DNA of 64,000 nucleotides from Alphaproteobacteria bacterium (GTDB lineage Bacteria > Pseudomonadota > Alphaproteobacteria > Reyranellales > Reyranellaceae), in assembly GCA_016869975.1 (NCBI GenBank), contig VGCZ01000005.1:62001-126000 (forward strand), given 5' to 3'. A program made the translations under genes and the position numbers. Positions 53,325 to 61,480 of the stretch are shown one piece after another; the first letter of the stretch is position 1; the number at the start of each line of letters is the position of its first letter. The notes beneath the pieces are model-generated. The model had not been told where the DNA came from, ran no database searches, and worked only from the letters and a program-made list of their open reading frames with translations.

Positions 53325-53800
53325 GCCGTCAGCGAGCTGGCGCGCAACTGCTCGAACAGGGCGGCGCAGCCGGCCTCGATGATATCCAGCGCGCGCTCAT
53401 AGTCGGCCGCGTCGCCCATCCAGGGGTCAGCGACCTCGCGCAGGCCCAGATGCGGGGCGGTGTCGAGGAACAGGCGCGGCTTGCCGGTCAGGCCCTTAGG
53501 CGCCAGCTTGCGTAGCGCGGCCAGATGCGTGCGGTCCATGCCCAGCACATGGTCGAAGGCGACGATGTCCTCGACGGTCACCGGCCGCGCGCGCAGCGCG
53601 GTGAGATCGTAGCCGCGCTTCTTGGCGATGGCGATCGCCGGGCCACTGGGCGGCTCGCCGGCATGGCCGTCATAGGTACCGGCCGAATCGATGCGGAAGG
53701 CGCCGCCCATGCCCTCGCGCTCGACCATGGCGCGCAACACGCCCTCCGCCGTTGGCGAGCGGCAGATATTGCCGGTACAGACGAACAATACGCCGATCAT
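53321..53800 (-). CDS. Low-molecular-weight protein-tyrosine-phosphatase family protein
   Basis: This 159-residue phosphatase has the P-loop VCTGNICRSPT with Cys8 and Arg14 and the general acid Asp125 in DPWMGD, where Trp replaces the usual Tyr of DPY. The ATG at 53800 follows GGAG. Coupling to the fructosamine-kinase gene suggests that it may act on sugar-amine phosphates (ribulosamine 5-phosphate) rather than on phosphotyrosine. That is inference from published LMW-PTP/FN3K pairs. Confidence 0.9.
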   Translation of the reverse strand: MIGVLFVCTGNICRSPTAEGVLRAMVEREGMGGAFRIDSAGTYDGHAGEPPSGPAIAIAKKRGYDLTALRARPVTVEDIVAFDHVLGMDRTHLAALRKLAPKGLTGKPRLFLDTAPHLGLREVADPWMGDAADYERALDIIEAGCAALFEQLRASSLTA

Positions 53801-53889
53801 GTCGTCTCCACGCTTCCGCAAGGCGGGAGGCTACCGTACACCCGCTGGGGCGGACCGGGTATGGTCGTCGCCACCACGAGTCAAGCGCC

Positions 53890-54627
53890 ATGCATCAGGA
53901 ATTCGGGCATCCCAAGATCGTCGTCCTGACCGGCGCCGGAATCTCCAAGGAATCCGGCATCGACACGTTCCGCGACGCCGATGGATTGTGGAGCAGGGTC
54001 AACCTCGAGGAGGTCGCCACCATCGAGGCCTGGCACCGCGACCCGGCCAAGGTGCTGGACTTCCACAACGCCGGCCGGGCCTTCTTCGCCGGCCGCAACA
54101 TCACGCCCAACGCCGCGCACCGCGCGCTGGCCCGGCTGGAGCACGAATGGCCGGCCGAGGTGCTGGTGGTGACCCAGAACATCGACCTGCTGCACGAAGG
54201 CGGCGGCTCGAAGAACGTCCTGCACATGCACGGCCAGGCCGGCAAGCTGCGCTGCATGGCCTGCGAGACCATCGCCGACTCCGACGCCGAGCTGTCTGTG
54301 ACGACGGCCTGCGCGGCCTGCGGCGTGGTCGGCCAGACACGCCCGCATGTCGTGTGGTTCGGCGAGATGCCGCTTCACATGGACGCGATCATGGCCGCGC
54401 TCGATTCCTGCGGCCTGTTCATCTCGATCGGCACATCGGGCGCGGTCTATCCCGCCGCCGGCTTCGTGCAGCACGTGCGCCGCAAGCGGCGCGCGCACAC
54501 CGTCGAGCTCAACATGGAGCGCTCCGACGGCTACCAGACGTTCCATGACGGGATCTACGGCCCGGCCACGGAAGTGGTGCCGGCCTTTGTCGACGATCTG
54601 TTGAGGGGAAGGACATCGCATGCCTGA
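53890..54627 (+). CDS. cobB: Sirtuin NAD-dependent protein deacylase
   Basis: This 245-residue sirtuin removes acyl groups from protein lysines using NAD. Marks are VLTGAGISKESGIDTFRD, the catalytic His114 in LHMHGQAG, TQNIDLLHE and the zinc cysteines 122, 125, 141 and 144. The YxxR pair that lets E. coli CobB take succinyl groups reads His59 and Gly62 here (FHNAG), so plain deacetylation or another acyl preference is more likely. It overlaps the acyl-CoA dehydrogenase gene by eight bases. Confidence 0.92.
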   Translation: MHQEFGHPKIVVLTGAGISKESGIDTFRDADGLWSRVNLEEVATIEAWHRDPAKVLDFHNAGRAFFAGRNITPNAAHRALARLEHEWPAEVLVVTQNIDLLHEGGGSKNVLHMHGQAGKLRCMACETIADSDAELSVTTACAACGVVGQTRPHVVWFGEMPLHMDAIMAALDSCGLFISIGTSGAVYPAAGFVQHVRRKRRAHTVELNMERSDGYQTFHDGIYGPATEVVPAFVDDLLRGRTSHA

Positions 54628-56419
54628 CGACAGCGCCCGCTGGCGGCTCGAAACTGCCAAGCCCTTCGGCGCGCGGCACATCGCACCCGACTGCCGCGGC
54701 CAGAACTTCTATCGCGTCGATTCCAGCTTTCGCGACCTGCTCTCGCTCTACATGGACGAGGACTGGCGCACGCGCATCGAGCCGCATTTCGATCGCATGG
54801 GCGAAATCGCCGGCGGCGAGCTCGACGAGCTGGCCGACGTCGCCGACAAGCACGGCCCCGTGCTGCATCCGCGTGACCGCTTCGGCCGCGACGAGGAGTG
54901 GATCGAGTATCATCCGAGTTATCGCGCCATGGAGAAGATCGCCTTCGGCGATTTCGGCATGCACGCCATGAGCCACCGCGCCGGCGTGCTCGGCATGCCC
55001 GAGAGCGCGCCGCCGTTGGTGAAGTACGGCTTCACCTACCTCTTCGTGCAGGGCGAGTTCGGGCTGATGTGCCCGATCAGCGTCTCCGACACCTCGAACT
55101 TCGTCATCAAGAAGTACGGCTCCGCCGCGCTGAAGGCCAAGCTGCTCGACCGCCTGCTGTCGACCGACTTCGCCACGATGCTCAAGGGCACGCAGTTCAT
55201 GACCGAGAAGGCCGGCGGCTCGGATGTCGGCGCGCTGGAGACCGAGGCCGAGCCGCTGGGCATGGGCGCTGACGGCGTCGAGCGCTGGAAGCTTCACGGC
55301 GACAAATGGTTCTGCAGCCACGCCGACGCCGATGTCGCGGTCATGCTGGCGCGGCCGCGCGGCGCGGCCGCTGGCACCAGAGGGCTGGGCCTGTTCGCCC
55401 TGCCGCGTCATCTCGAGGACGGGTCGCGCAACGCCTACCGGATCGTGCGCCTGAAGGACAAGCTGGGCACGCGCTCGATGGCCTCGGGCGAGATTGTGCT
55501 CAACGGCGCAACCGCCTACCTGATCGGCGACGCACGGTCCGGCTTCAAGCAGATGATGGAGCAGGTCAACCTGTCGCGCCTGTCGCATGGCGTGCGCGCC
55601 GCCTCGATGATGCGTCGCTGCCTCAACGAGGCGCTGATGGTGGCGCGCCACCGCCGCGCCTTCGGCAGCACGATCGACGCCTTCCCGCTGATGCGCCGGC
55701 AGCTGATGAAGATCATGCTGCCGACCGAGCAGGCGCTCTCCATGGCCATGTGGTCGGCCGCCACCATGGGCCGTGCCGACAAGGGCGATCACGCCGCGGC
55801 CGACCTGCTGCGTATCCTGACGCCGGTGTTCAAGTACCGCGCCTGCCGCGACAACATCCGCGTCGCCAGCCATGCGCTGGAGGTGCGCGGTGGCGTCGGC
55901 TACATCGAGGAATGGGTCAACGCCCGCCTCGTGCGCGACGCGCAGATCGGCACGATCTGGGAGGGCACCAGCAGTATCAACGCGCTCGACGTGGTGAGTC
56001 GCGCGGTGGGCAAGTCGCAGGGTCATCGCGTCATGCAGGACGCGCTCGCCGACATGCTGGGCAAGGCGTCCGACCTGCCCGGCCAGTTCCGCGGCCAGCT
56101 CAACGCCGCGATCGGCCGCGCCGCCGATTTCGCCGAACGCGTCGCCGCCGATCCCGACCTGGAGAACCGCGGCCGCGTCGCAGCCGGCGGGCTCTATCAC
56201 GCCGCGACGGCGGCGCTGCTGGCGGCCGAAGGCGCGGCGCTGGGCGCGCGCGGCGGCGATGCACGGCGCCTGTTGCTGGCGCGGCTGGTGCTGGAGCATC
56301 GGCTCACGGCGCAGGATCCGTTCTCGCTGGCGAAGAACGCGTGGGAGGAGAAGGCGATCGACCTGCTGCTATCCGACTGCCCTTTAGCGCTCGCGGCGGC
56401 GCAGGCACTCGTCGTCTGA
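54620..56419 (+). CDS. Acyl-CoA dehydrogenase, AidB-like
   Basis: This FAD-dependent acyl-CoA dehydrogenase family protein has 599 residues. The long N-terminal region (about 1-150, CRGQNFYRVDSSFRDLLSLY) and the later GTIWEGTSSINALDVVSRAV place it near AidB. The FAD segments MTEKAGGSDVGALET and KWFCSHADADVAVMLARP are intact. Real dehydrogenase activity or a DNA/alkylation role cannot be told apart here. Its start is inside the sirtuin gene, so co-translation is likely. Confidence 0.88.
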   Translation: MPDDSARWRLETAKPFGARHIAPDCRGQNFYRVDSSFRDLLSLYMDEDWRTRIEPHFDRMGEIAGGELDELADVADKHGPVLHPRDRFGRDEEWIEYHPSYRAMEKIAFGDFGMHAMSHRAGVLGMPESAPPLVKYGFTYLFVQGEFGLMCPISVSDTSNFVIKKYGSAALKAKLLDRLLSTDFATMLKGTQFMTEKAGGSDVGALETEAEPLGMGADGVERWKLHGDKWFCSHADADVAVMLARPRGAAAGTRGLGLFALPRHLEDGSRNAYRIVRLKDKLGTRSMASGEIVLNGATAYLIGDARSGFKQMMEQVNLSRLSHGVRAASMMRRCLNEALMVARHRRAFGSTIDAFPLMRRQLMKIMLPTEQALSMAMWSAATMGRADKGDHAAADLLRILTPVFKYRACRDNIRVASHALEVRGGVGYIEEWVNARLVRDAQIGTIWEGTSSINALDVVSRAVGKSQGHRVMQDALADMLGKASDLPGQFRGQLNAAIGRAADFAERVAADPDLENRGRVAAGGLYHAATAALLAAEGAALGARGGDARRLLLARLVLEHRLTAQDPFSLAKNAWEEKAIDLLLSDCPLALAAAQALVV

Positions 56420-56457
56420 CACTTGGGACGGCATACGATCAATCAAGAGGCAGAGTC

Positions 56458-57438
56458 GTGAGTGTATCGCGTCGTTCGATCATCGCCGCTTCGGGTGGGG
56501 TTCTCGCCGCACCGTTCGTGCTGTCTGCCGCGCGTGCGCAAGCCTGGCCGTCGCGTCCACTCAGGCTGGTGATTCCCTTCCCGCCGGGCGGCGCGCAGGA
56601 CAATGTCGGTCGCCTCGCCGCCGCCAAGCTGCAGGAGCGGTTGGGCCAGCAGGTGATCGCCGACAATCGGCCCGGCGCCAGCGGCGCGCTGGCGGCCGAC
56701 ATCGTCAAGAACGCGCCGGCCGACGGCTACACCGTGCTGCTCGGCAACATCTCCTCGCACGCGGTCAACCCGCATACGCTGAAGATCACCTACGATCCCT
56801 TCACCGACTTCACGCCGGTGGCCATGGTCGGCTCGCAACCCAATCTTCTGTGCGCCAATCCGTCGTTCCCGCACGACACTATCGCCAAGCTGGTCGCGGC
56901 GGCCAAGGCCGAGCCAGGCAAGATCCACTACGGCGCCTCGGGCACCAGCACCTCGCCCAGCCTGTCGATGGCGCTGTTCAAGCTCAGGGCTGGCATCGAC
57001 CTGACCTTGGCGGCCTATCGCGGCGCGGCGCCTGCGTCGACCGACGCCATGGCCGGTCACATCCCGCTGGTGATCGCGAATTACGACAGCCTCCGGGCCC
57101 TGGCGCAGCAGGGCAAGCTTAAGCCGATCGCGGTCACCGGCGCCAAGCGCTCGCCGACCTTGGCGGACGTGCCGACCTTCGCCGAATCGGGCTATCCCGA
57201 GATCGTGGTCGACGCCTGGGCGATGTTGTTCGTGCCGACGGGTACGCCGGCGGACATCGTGGCGAGGATGCACGGCGCGATGAACGCGGCCCTTGACGAC
57301 AAGGATCTGGTCGAGCGCTTCGAAACGATGGGCGTGGTCGCGACCAAGATGAAGGCGGAGGAGCTGACGCCCTATGTCCGCGCCGAGCACAAGCGCTGGG
57401 GCGAGGTGATCCGTGCCGCGGGCATCAAGGCGGATTGA
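56458..57438 (+). CDS. Bug/TctC-type tripartite tricarboxylate transporter substrate-binding protein
   Basis: This periplasmic binding protein has 326 residues. Residues 1-30 form a twin-arginine signal (SRRSIIAASGGVLAAPFVLS). The mature part holds RLVIPFPPGGAQDNVGR, DNRPGASGALAADIV and PTFAESGYPEI, all typical of Bug proteins. The start is GTG with AGAGG upstream. No TctA/TctB membrane genes are near, so it must share a transporter encoded elsewhere, act as an orphan sensor partner, or be a free scavenger. Confidence 0.9.
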   Translation: MSVSRRSIIAASGGVLAAPFVLSAARAQAWPSRPLRLVIPFPPGGAQDNVGRLAAAKLQERLGQQVIADNRPGASGALAADIVKNAPADGYTVLLGNISSHAVNPHTLKITYDPFTDFTPVAMVGSQPNLLCANPSFPHDTIAKLVAAAKAEPGKIHYGASGTSTSPSLSMALFKLRAGIDLTLAAYRGAAPASTDAMAGHIPLVIANYDSLRALAQQGKLKPIAVTGAKRSPTLADVPTFAESGYPEIVVDAWAMLFVPTGTPADIVARMHGAMNAALDDKDLVERFETMGVVATKMKAEELTPYVRAEHKRWGEVIRAAGIKAD

Positions 57439-57457
57439 GACGCCACCCCCGCATCTC

Positions 57458-57982
57458 GTGCCCGACGTGCTGGCGCCGGGTCTCGATCTCGTGTTCTGCG
57501 GCACGGCGCCCAGCCCGATCTCGTTCAGGCGCCGCGCCTACTACGCCAATCCCGGCAATGCTTTCTGGTCGACGCTGCATCGAGTCGGCCTGCTGCCGGA
57601 GCGCCTCGAGCCGGAGCGCTACGCCGAGGTGCTCGGCCATGGCATAGGGCTCACCGATCTCAACAAGACCGAGTATGGCAGCGACCACGAGCTTTCGCCC
57701 GAAGCGCTCGACGCCGCGTCGGTGCGCGCCAAGCTGCGGGCGCACAGGCCGGCGGCCGTGGCTTTCACCAGCAAGAACGCCGGCGCGCTGTTCTTCGGCG
57801 TGCGCGACATCGGCTATGGCCGTCAGCCGCCAGCGCTGGTCGACACCTTGGATGCCGCGCTGCGCGACATCGCCTATTTTGTGCTCGCCTCGCCTTCGGG
57901 CCGCGCGCGCTCGTGGTGGCGCATCGAGCCCTGGCAGGAGGTCGCTGCCTTCGTCGAGGCGCGGCGGCGGGCGCGCCGGTGA
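57458..57982 (+). CDS. Mug/TDG-type mismatch-specific DNA glycosylase
   Basis: This 174-residue protein belongs to the uracil-DNA glycosylase superfamily, Mug branch. The first motif is CGTAPSPIS, where E. coli Mug has GINPG with a catalytic Asn, so that Asn is Ala here. The AYYANPGNAFW tract is conserved. Asp67 in GIGLTDLNKTE lies where the Deinococcus radiodurans enzyme is reported to use a catalytic Asp. I chose GTG at 57458; GTG at 57413 would overlap the Bug gene. Its stop overlaps the DUF1254 start. Confidence 0.82.
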   Translation: MPDVLAPGLDLVFCGTAPSPISFRRRAYYANPGNAFWSTLHRVGLLPERLEPERYAEVLGHGIGLTDLNKTEYGSDHELSPEALDAASVRAKLRAHRPAAVAFTSKNAGALFFGVRDIGYGRQPPALVDTLDAALRDIAYFVLASPSGRARSWWRIEPWQEVAAFVEARRRARR

Positions 57983-59262
57983 TCGTGCGGCGCGCGGCGC
58001 TGGCTGGCATCGCGGCCACCGCGCTGGCCCGTCCGGCGATCGGTCAATCGGGCCTGCGCGCGCTCGGCGAGCTGGCGCGCCGCGCGGCGATCTACGCGAT
58101 CCCGATCCAGGAACTCTACCGACGGCGCTGGCGTGAGACCGTCGATCTCGCCAACCCACAGCCCCTTCAGCTCAACCGACTCGAACACGCCGCGGCGCCG
58201 TCCGCCGCGGCACCCGACGCGCTGCTGTCCTCGGCCTGGGTCGAGCTGACGGGCGAGCCCATGTTCCTCACCCTGCCCGACATGGGCGCGCGGTCATACT
58301 CTTTCGCCGTCGTCGACATGTTCGGCGACACCATCGACCATGTGTCGCGCCGCCACTATGGCGGCAGGCCGCCGCCGCATGTGCTGTTCGGTCCGAGCTG
58401 GGCGAATCCGCCGCCCTGGGGCGTGCGGGCGATCCACGCGACCAGCAATTTCGTCCAGCTGGCCGGCCGCATCGTCGTCGACGGGCCGCCGGACCTCGGC
58501 GCTTCGCGCGCGGTGCAGGCCAGGGTGCTGTTCGAGACGCCGGCGACGCGCAACGAGCGGCGCGTCCGGGAGGCACGCGAGCTGATGCCTTCGGGAACCG
58601 TGGCGCCGGACGAGCCGGTCGCGAGCTGGCCCGAGCCGCGCGACGGTGATCCGTGGGACCTCTTCGTCGTCGCCGCGCGTGTGCTGGGCGAAAGCCCGGT
58701 GCCGGCGCGCGACGCCGAGGAAGTGGAAGCGTTCGCCGCGCTGAAGCTGCGGCCGGGCCGGCGCTTCGACCTGCTGGGCTTCTCGCCGGGTGAGCGCGGC
58801 GCGATGCTCGAGGGCATCGCCGCCGCGCGCGCCGAGATCGGCGAGGCGACGGCGCGGTCGATCCGCCGCATCGGTGCCTGGCGTTACCCGTCGCCGCACC
58901 CCGGCGACTTCGGCGATGATCGCCTGCAACGCGCTATCGTCGCGACCAACGATCCCCTGATGCCCGCGACCGCCGAGGCGATGACCCTGGTCGCTCAAAC
59001 TGATGACGGCGGCGCGCCACTCCACGGTTCGCGACGCTATGTGCTGCGTTTCTCGCCCGACGGTCCACCGCCAACCCGCGCGGCCTGGTCGCTATCCGTT
59101 CAAGGCGTGACGCTGGGCGGCGCGCGGCGCGACAGCGGCGATCCTGTCGACATTCCACCCGGTCAAGCCGACAACCTCACGATCGCGCTGCACATCGTCG
59201 AGCCGACCGGCCCACTGCTCGATGGCGCCTGGCGCCCGCCGAGCGTCGTGCCCGTCGATTGA
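57979..59262 (+). CDS. DUF1254/DUF1214 exported protein
   Basis: This 427-residue protein has a short signal-like N-terminus (RRAALAGIAATALARPAIGQ). A DUF1254 domain (about 60-170, YSFAVVDMFGDTIDHVSRRH) and a C-terminal DUF1214 domain (about 320-427, YVLRFSPDGPPPTRAAWSLS) follow. The function of this domain pair is unknown. The GTG start overlaps the Mug-type gene's stop (GTGA), so the two are coupled despite no obvious shared pathway. Confidence 0.85.
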   Translation: MIVRRAALAGIAATALARPAIGQSGLRALGELARRAAIYAIPIQELYRRRWRETVDLANPQPLQLNRLEHAAAPSAAAPDALLSSAWVELTGEPMFLTLPDMGARSYSFAVVDMFGDTIDHVSRRHYGGRPPPHVLFGPSWANPPPWGVRAIHATSNFVQLAGRIVVDGPPDLGASRAVQARVLFETPATRNERRVREARELMPSGTVAPDEPVASWPEPRDGDPWDLFVVAARVLGESPVPARDAEEVEAFAALKLRPGRRFDLLGFSPGERGAMLEGIAAARAEIGEATARSIRRIGAWRYPSPHPGDFGDDRLQRAIVATNDPLMPATAEAMTLVAQTDDGGAPLHGSRRYVLRFSPDGPPPTRAAWSLSVQGVTLGGARRDSGDPVDIPPGQADNLTIALHIVEPTGPLLDGAWRPPSVVPVD

Positions 59263-59275
59263 ACGTTCTTCCTTT

Positions 59276-59716
59276 CTATCCGCCAGCGCGGGCTTCGGCC
59301 TGGGCCTCGATGGCATCCATGTCCTCGTCGCTCAGCCCGAAATGATGGCCGATCTCGTGGATCAGCACGTGGCGTACGACGTGGACCAGGTCCTCGCCGG
59401 TCTCGCACCAGTAGTCGAGGATCGGTCGGCGATAGAGGAAGATGCGATCGAGGTCGTTGGCGACGTGATCGACGCTGCGCTCGGCCATCGACACGCCTTG
59501 ATAGAGGCCGAGAATGTCGAACGGGCTTTCCAGTCCCATGGTCTTCTCGACGTCCTCCGTGGGAAAATCGTCGACATGGATGTGCACGTTGGCGGTGTGG
59601 CGGCGGAAATCCTCGGGAATCGACGCCAGCGCCTCGCCGGCGATCTCCTCGATTTCCTCGAGCGTGGGCGCCGTCGTGAAGCTGCGCGCGGGCGGTCGGG
59701 CGCGGTAGGATGCCAT
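59276..59716 (-). CDS. Zincin-like metallopeptidase family protein
   Basis: This 146-residue protein of the small zincin-like family has the zinc motif HEIGHHFGLSD with His120, Glu121 and His124, and Asp130 as a possible third ligand. The acidic N-terminal part PTLEEIEEIAGEALASIPED is typical. No signal peptide is visible. Natural substrates are not known. The ATG at 59716 has AGGAAAA upstream. It is divergent from phhB. Confidence 0.87.
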   Translation of the reverse strand: MASYRARPPARSFTTAPTLEEIEEIAGEALASIPEDFRRHTANVHIHVDDFPTEDVEKTMGLESPFDILGLYQGVSMAERSVDHVANDLDRIFLYRRPILDYWCETGEDLVHVVRHVLIHEIGHHFGLSDEDMDAIEAQAEARAGG

Positions 59717-59769
59717 GCGCTTTTCCTAGCGGCGCTCCGGTCGGCGCACAAGCGCACGATGGATCACAG

Positions 59770-59798
59770 GCGCCGCGCGGGCTAGGCCCGCGCGGCGC
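59770..59798. other. Perfect hairpin in the divergent zincin/phhB gap
   Basis: GCGCCGCGCGGGC and its perfect complement form a 13-base stem with the loop TAG. It lies upstream of both divergent genes, so it cannot be a simple terminator. It may be a leader hairpin or an operator for phhB, or a repeat. Confidence 0.5.
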
Positions 59799-59818
59799 TC
59801 CGGTCAAGGGAGAAGACG

Positions 59819-60106
59819 ATGGTAGCGAAGCTCGATGGCGCGCGACGCGCGCAGGCACTGGGTGAGCTGAAGGGCTGGCGCGAGGTTGCCGGCCGTGACG
59901 CAATCTTCAAGTCGCACAAATTCGCCGACTTCAACGCCGCCTTCGCCTTCATGACGCGCGTGGCGCTGGCGGCGGAGAAAGCCGATCACCACCCCGAATG
60001 GTTCAACGTCTACAACCGCGTCGACATCACGCTCTCGACGCACGACGCTGGCGGGCTGAGCGAGCGCGATATCGCGCTCGCCAAGTTCATCGACTCGCTG
60101 GCCTAG
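59819..60106 (+). CDS. phhB: Pterin-4-alpha-carbinolamine dehydratase
   Basis: This 95-residue enzyme dehydrates 4a-hydroxytetrahydropterin and so recycles the pterin cofactor of aromatic amino-acid hydroxylases. The active-site His57-His58-Pro is in [17 protein letters not shown], with a further His75-Asp76 in LSTHDAGGL. No phenylalanine hydroxylase gene lies in this window, so its partner is elsewhere or it serves molybdopterin or folate metabolism. A strong hairpin terminates it at 60114. Confidence 0.94.
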   Translation: MVAKLDGARRAQALGELKGWREVAGRDAIFKSHKFADFNAAFAFMTRVALAAEKADHHPEWFNVYNRVDITLSTHDAGGLSERDIALAKFIDSLA

Positions 60107-60113
60107 GCGCCGT

Positions 60114-60145
60114 TCGGGCCGCGCCGCTGGAGCGGCGCGGCCCGA
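60114..60145. terminator. Perfect hairpin between phhB and SDR gene
   Basis: TCGGGCCGCGCCGCT and its perfect complement form a 15-base stem with a two-base loop, right after the phhB stop and before the convergent SDR stop. There is no T tract. Confidence 0.7.
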
Positions 60146-60152
60146 CGACAAC

Positions 60153-60914
60153 TCAGCGCGGCGCCATGCGGATGGCGCCGTCGAGGCGGATGACCTCGCC
60201 GTTGAGCATGCGGTTGGCGACGATGTGCGACGCCAGCGCCGCGTACTCCTTGGGATCGCCCAGGCGCGAGGGGAACGGCACCTGCGCGCCTAAGCTCTTT
60301 TGCGCCTCGGCCGACAGGCCCATCATCATCGGCGTCAGGAACAAGCCAGGCGCGATGGTGCAGACGCGTATGCCGACCGAGGCGAGATCGCGCGCGATCG
60401 GCAGGGTCATGCCGACTACGCCGCCCTTCGACGCCGAGTAGGCGGCCTGGCCGATCTGGCCGTCGAAGGCCGCCACCGAGGCGGTGTTGATGATCACGCC
60501 GCGCTCGCCATCGTCCCTCGGCTCGGCCTGCGACATCGCCCAGGCGGCGACGCGGATGACGTTGAAGGTACCGATCAGGTTGACGTTGATGACCTGTGCG
60601 AACATGTCGAGCGCGTGCGGCCCGGTCTTGGAGATGGTGCGCGCGGCGCGGCCGATGCCGGCGCAGTTCACCGCCACGCGCGGCGCACCCAGCTTCGCGA
60701 CGACCTCGGCGACGGCGGCCTCGACGTTGGCGGCGTCGGCGACGTTGCACTTCACGTAGAGCCCGCCCAGCTCGGCCGCCTTGGCCTTGCCGGCCTCGTC
60801 CTGCACGTCGAAGATCGCGACTTTGGCGCCCGACGCGGCGAGCGCGTTCGCGGTGGCGCCGCCCAGTCCCGATGCGCCGCCGGTGACGATGACGGCCTGA
60901 CCCTTGACGTCCAT
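60153..60914 (-). CDS. Short-chain dehydrogenase, 3-hydroxyacyl-CoA dehydrogenase type
   Basis: This NAD(P)-dependent SDR has 253 residues. The cofactor motif is [10 protein letters not shown] at 11-20, the NCAGIG tract is near 83, and the catalytic Ser146, Tyr159 and Lys163 are in NTASVAAF and YSASKGG. The lid [16 protein letters not shown]-like region and overall plan resemble HSD17B10 (type II 3-hydroxyacyl-CoA dehydrogenase), so a role in acyl-CoA oxidation is inferred. A CoA-transferase gene at the right edge is in keeping with that. Confidence 0.87.
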   Translation of the reverse strand: MDVKGQAVIVTGGASGLGGATANALAASGAKVAIFDVQDEAGKAKAAELGGLYVKCNVADAANVEAAVAEVVAKLGAPRVAVNCAGIGRAARTISKTGPHALDMFAQVINVNLIGTFNVIRVAAWAMSQAEPRDDGERGVIINTASVAAFDGQIGQAAYSASKGGVVGMTLPIARDLASVGIRVCTIAPGLFLTPMMMGLSAEAQKSLGAQVPFPSRLGDPKEYAALASHIVANRMLNGEVIRLDGAIRMAPR

Positions 60915-61024
60915 GGGGTTCCCCCTCCCGTTGGTTCGGATACGAAAGCGACGGCGCTTTTAGCAGAGGGTTTCGAGCGGCGCGACCTCTTGCGCTGGCG
61001 GCCGGCGGGGCCATATGCCACGTC

Positions 61025-61375
61025 ATGGAGACCGCCCAGACCGACCAGCAGCAGCGCGACGCCGCGACCGTTCGGACCGGATTCTGGCCCAAGATCAAGC
61101 AGGTCGCCCGCCGTGTGCCGTTCGCCGAGGACGCCATCGCCGGCTGGTACGCCGCCAACGACCCGGCGACGCCGAGCTGGGTGCGCGCCATCCTGATCGG
61201 CGCGCTGGCCTATTTCGTCGTTCCGATCGACGCCGTGCCCGACGTCTTCGCGCTGCTCGGCTACGCCGACGACGCTGCGGTGATGCTGGGCGCGATCAAG
61301 GCGGTGGGCAGCCACATCACCCCGGGCCATCGCGGCCGCGCCCGCCGCTGGCTGGACTCGACCGACTTGGCCTGA
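61025..61375 (+). CDS. DUF1232 (YkvA-like) small membrane protein
   Basis: This 116-residue protein has the YkvA/DUF1232 signature: a hydrophobic hairpin ILIGALAYFVVPIDAVPDVF followed by GYADDAAVMLGAIKA. It is likely an inner-membrane protein of unknown function. It starts at 61025, divergent from the SDR gene, and reads toward rmuC with a 105-base gap. That gap contains an eight-base GGGCGATC/GATCGCCC hairpin at 61394-61411. Confidence 0.87.
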   Translation: METAQTDQQQRDAATVRTGFWPKIKQVARRVPFAEDAIAGWYAANDPATPSWVRAILIGALAYFVVPIDAVPDVFALLGYADDAAVMLGAIKAVGSHITPGHRGRARRWLDSTDLA

Positions 61376-61480
61376 CGCCACGCGCATTCGGGCGGGCGAT
61401 CGGGATCGCCCGAAGCGATTTGAACCGCCGGGCGTGATCTGCGATTCTGCTCCGCCGAACGGACCTCCAGAGTTCCGCCG

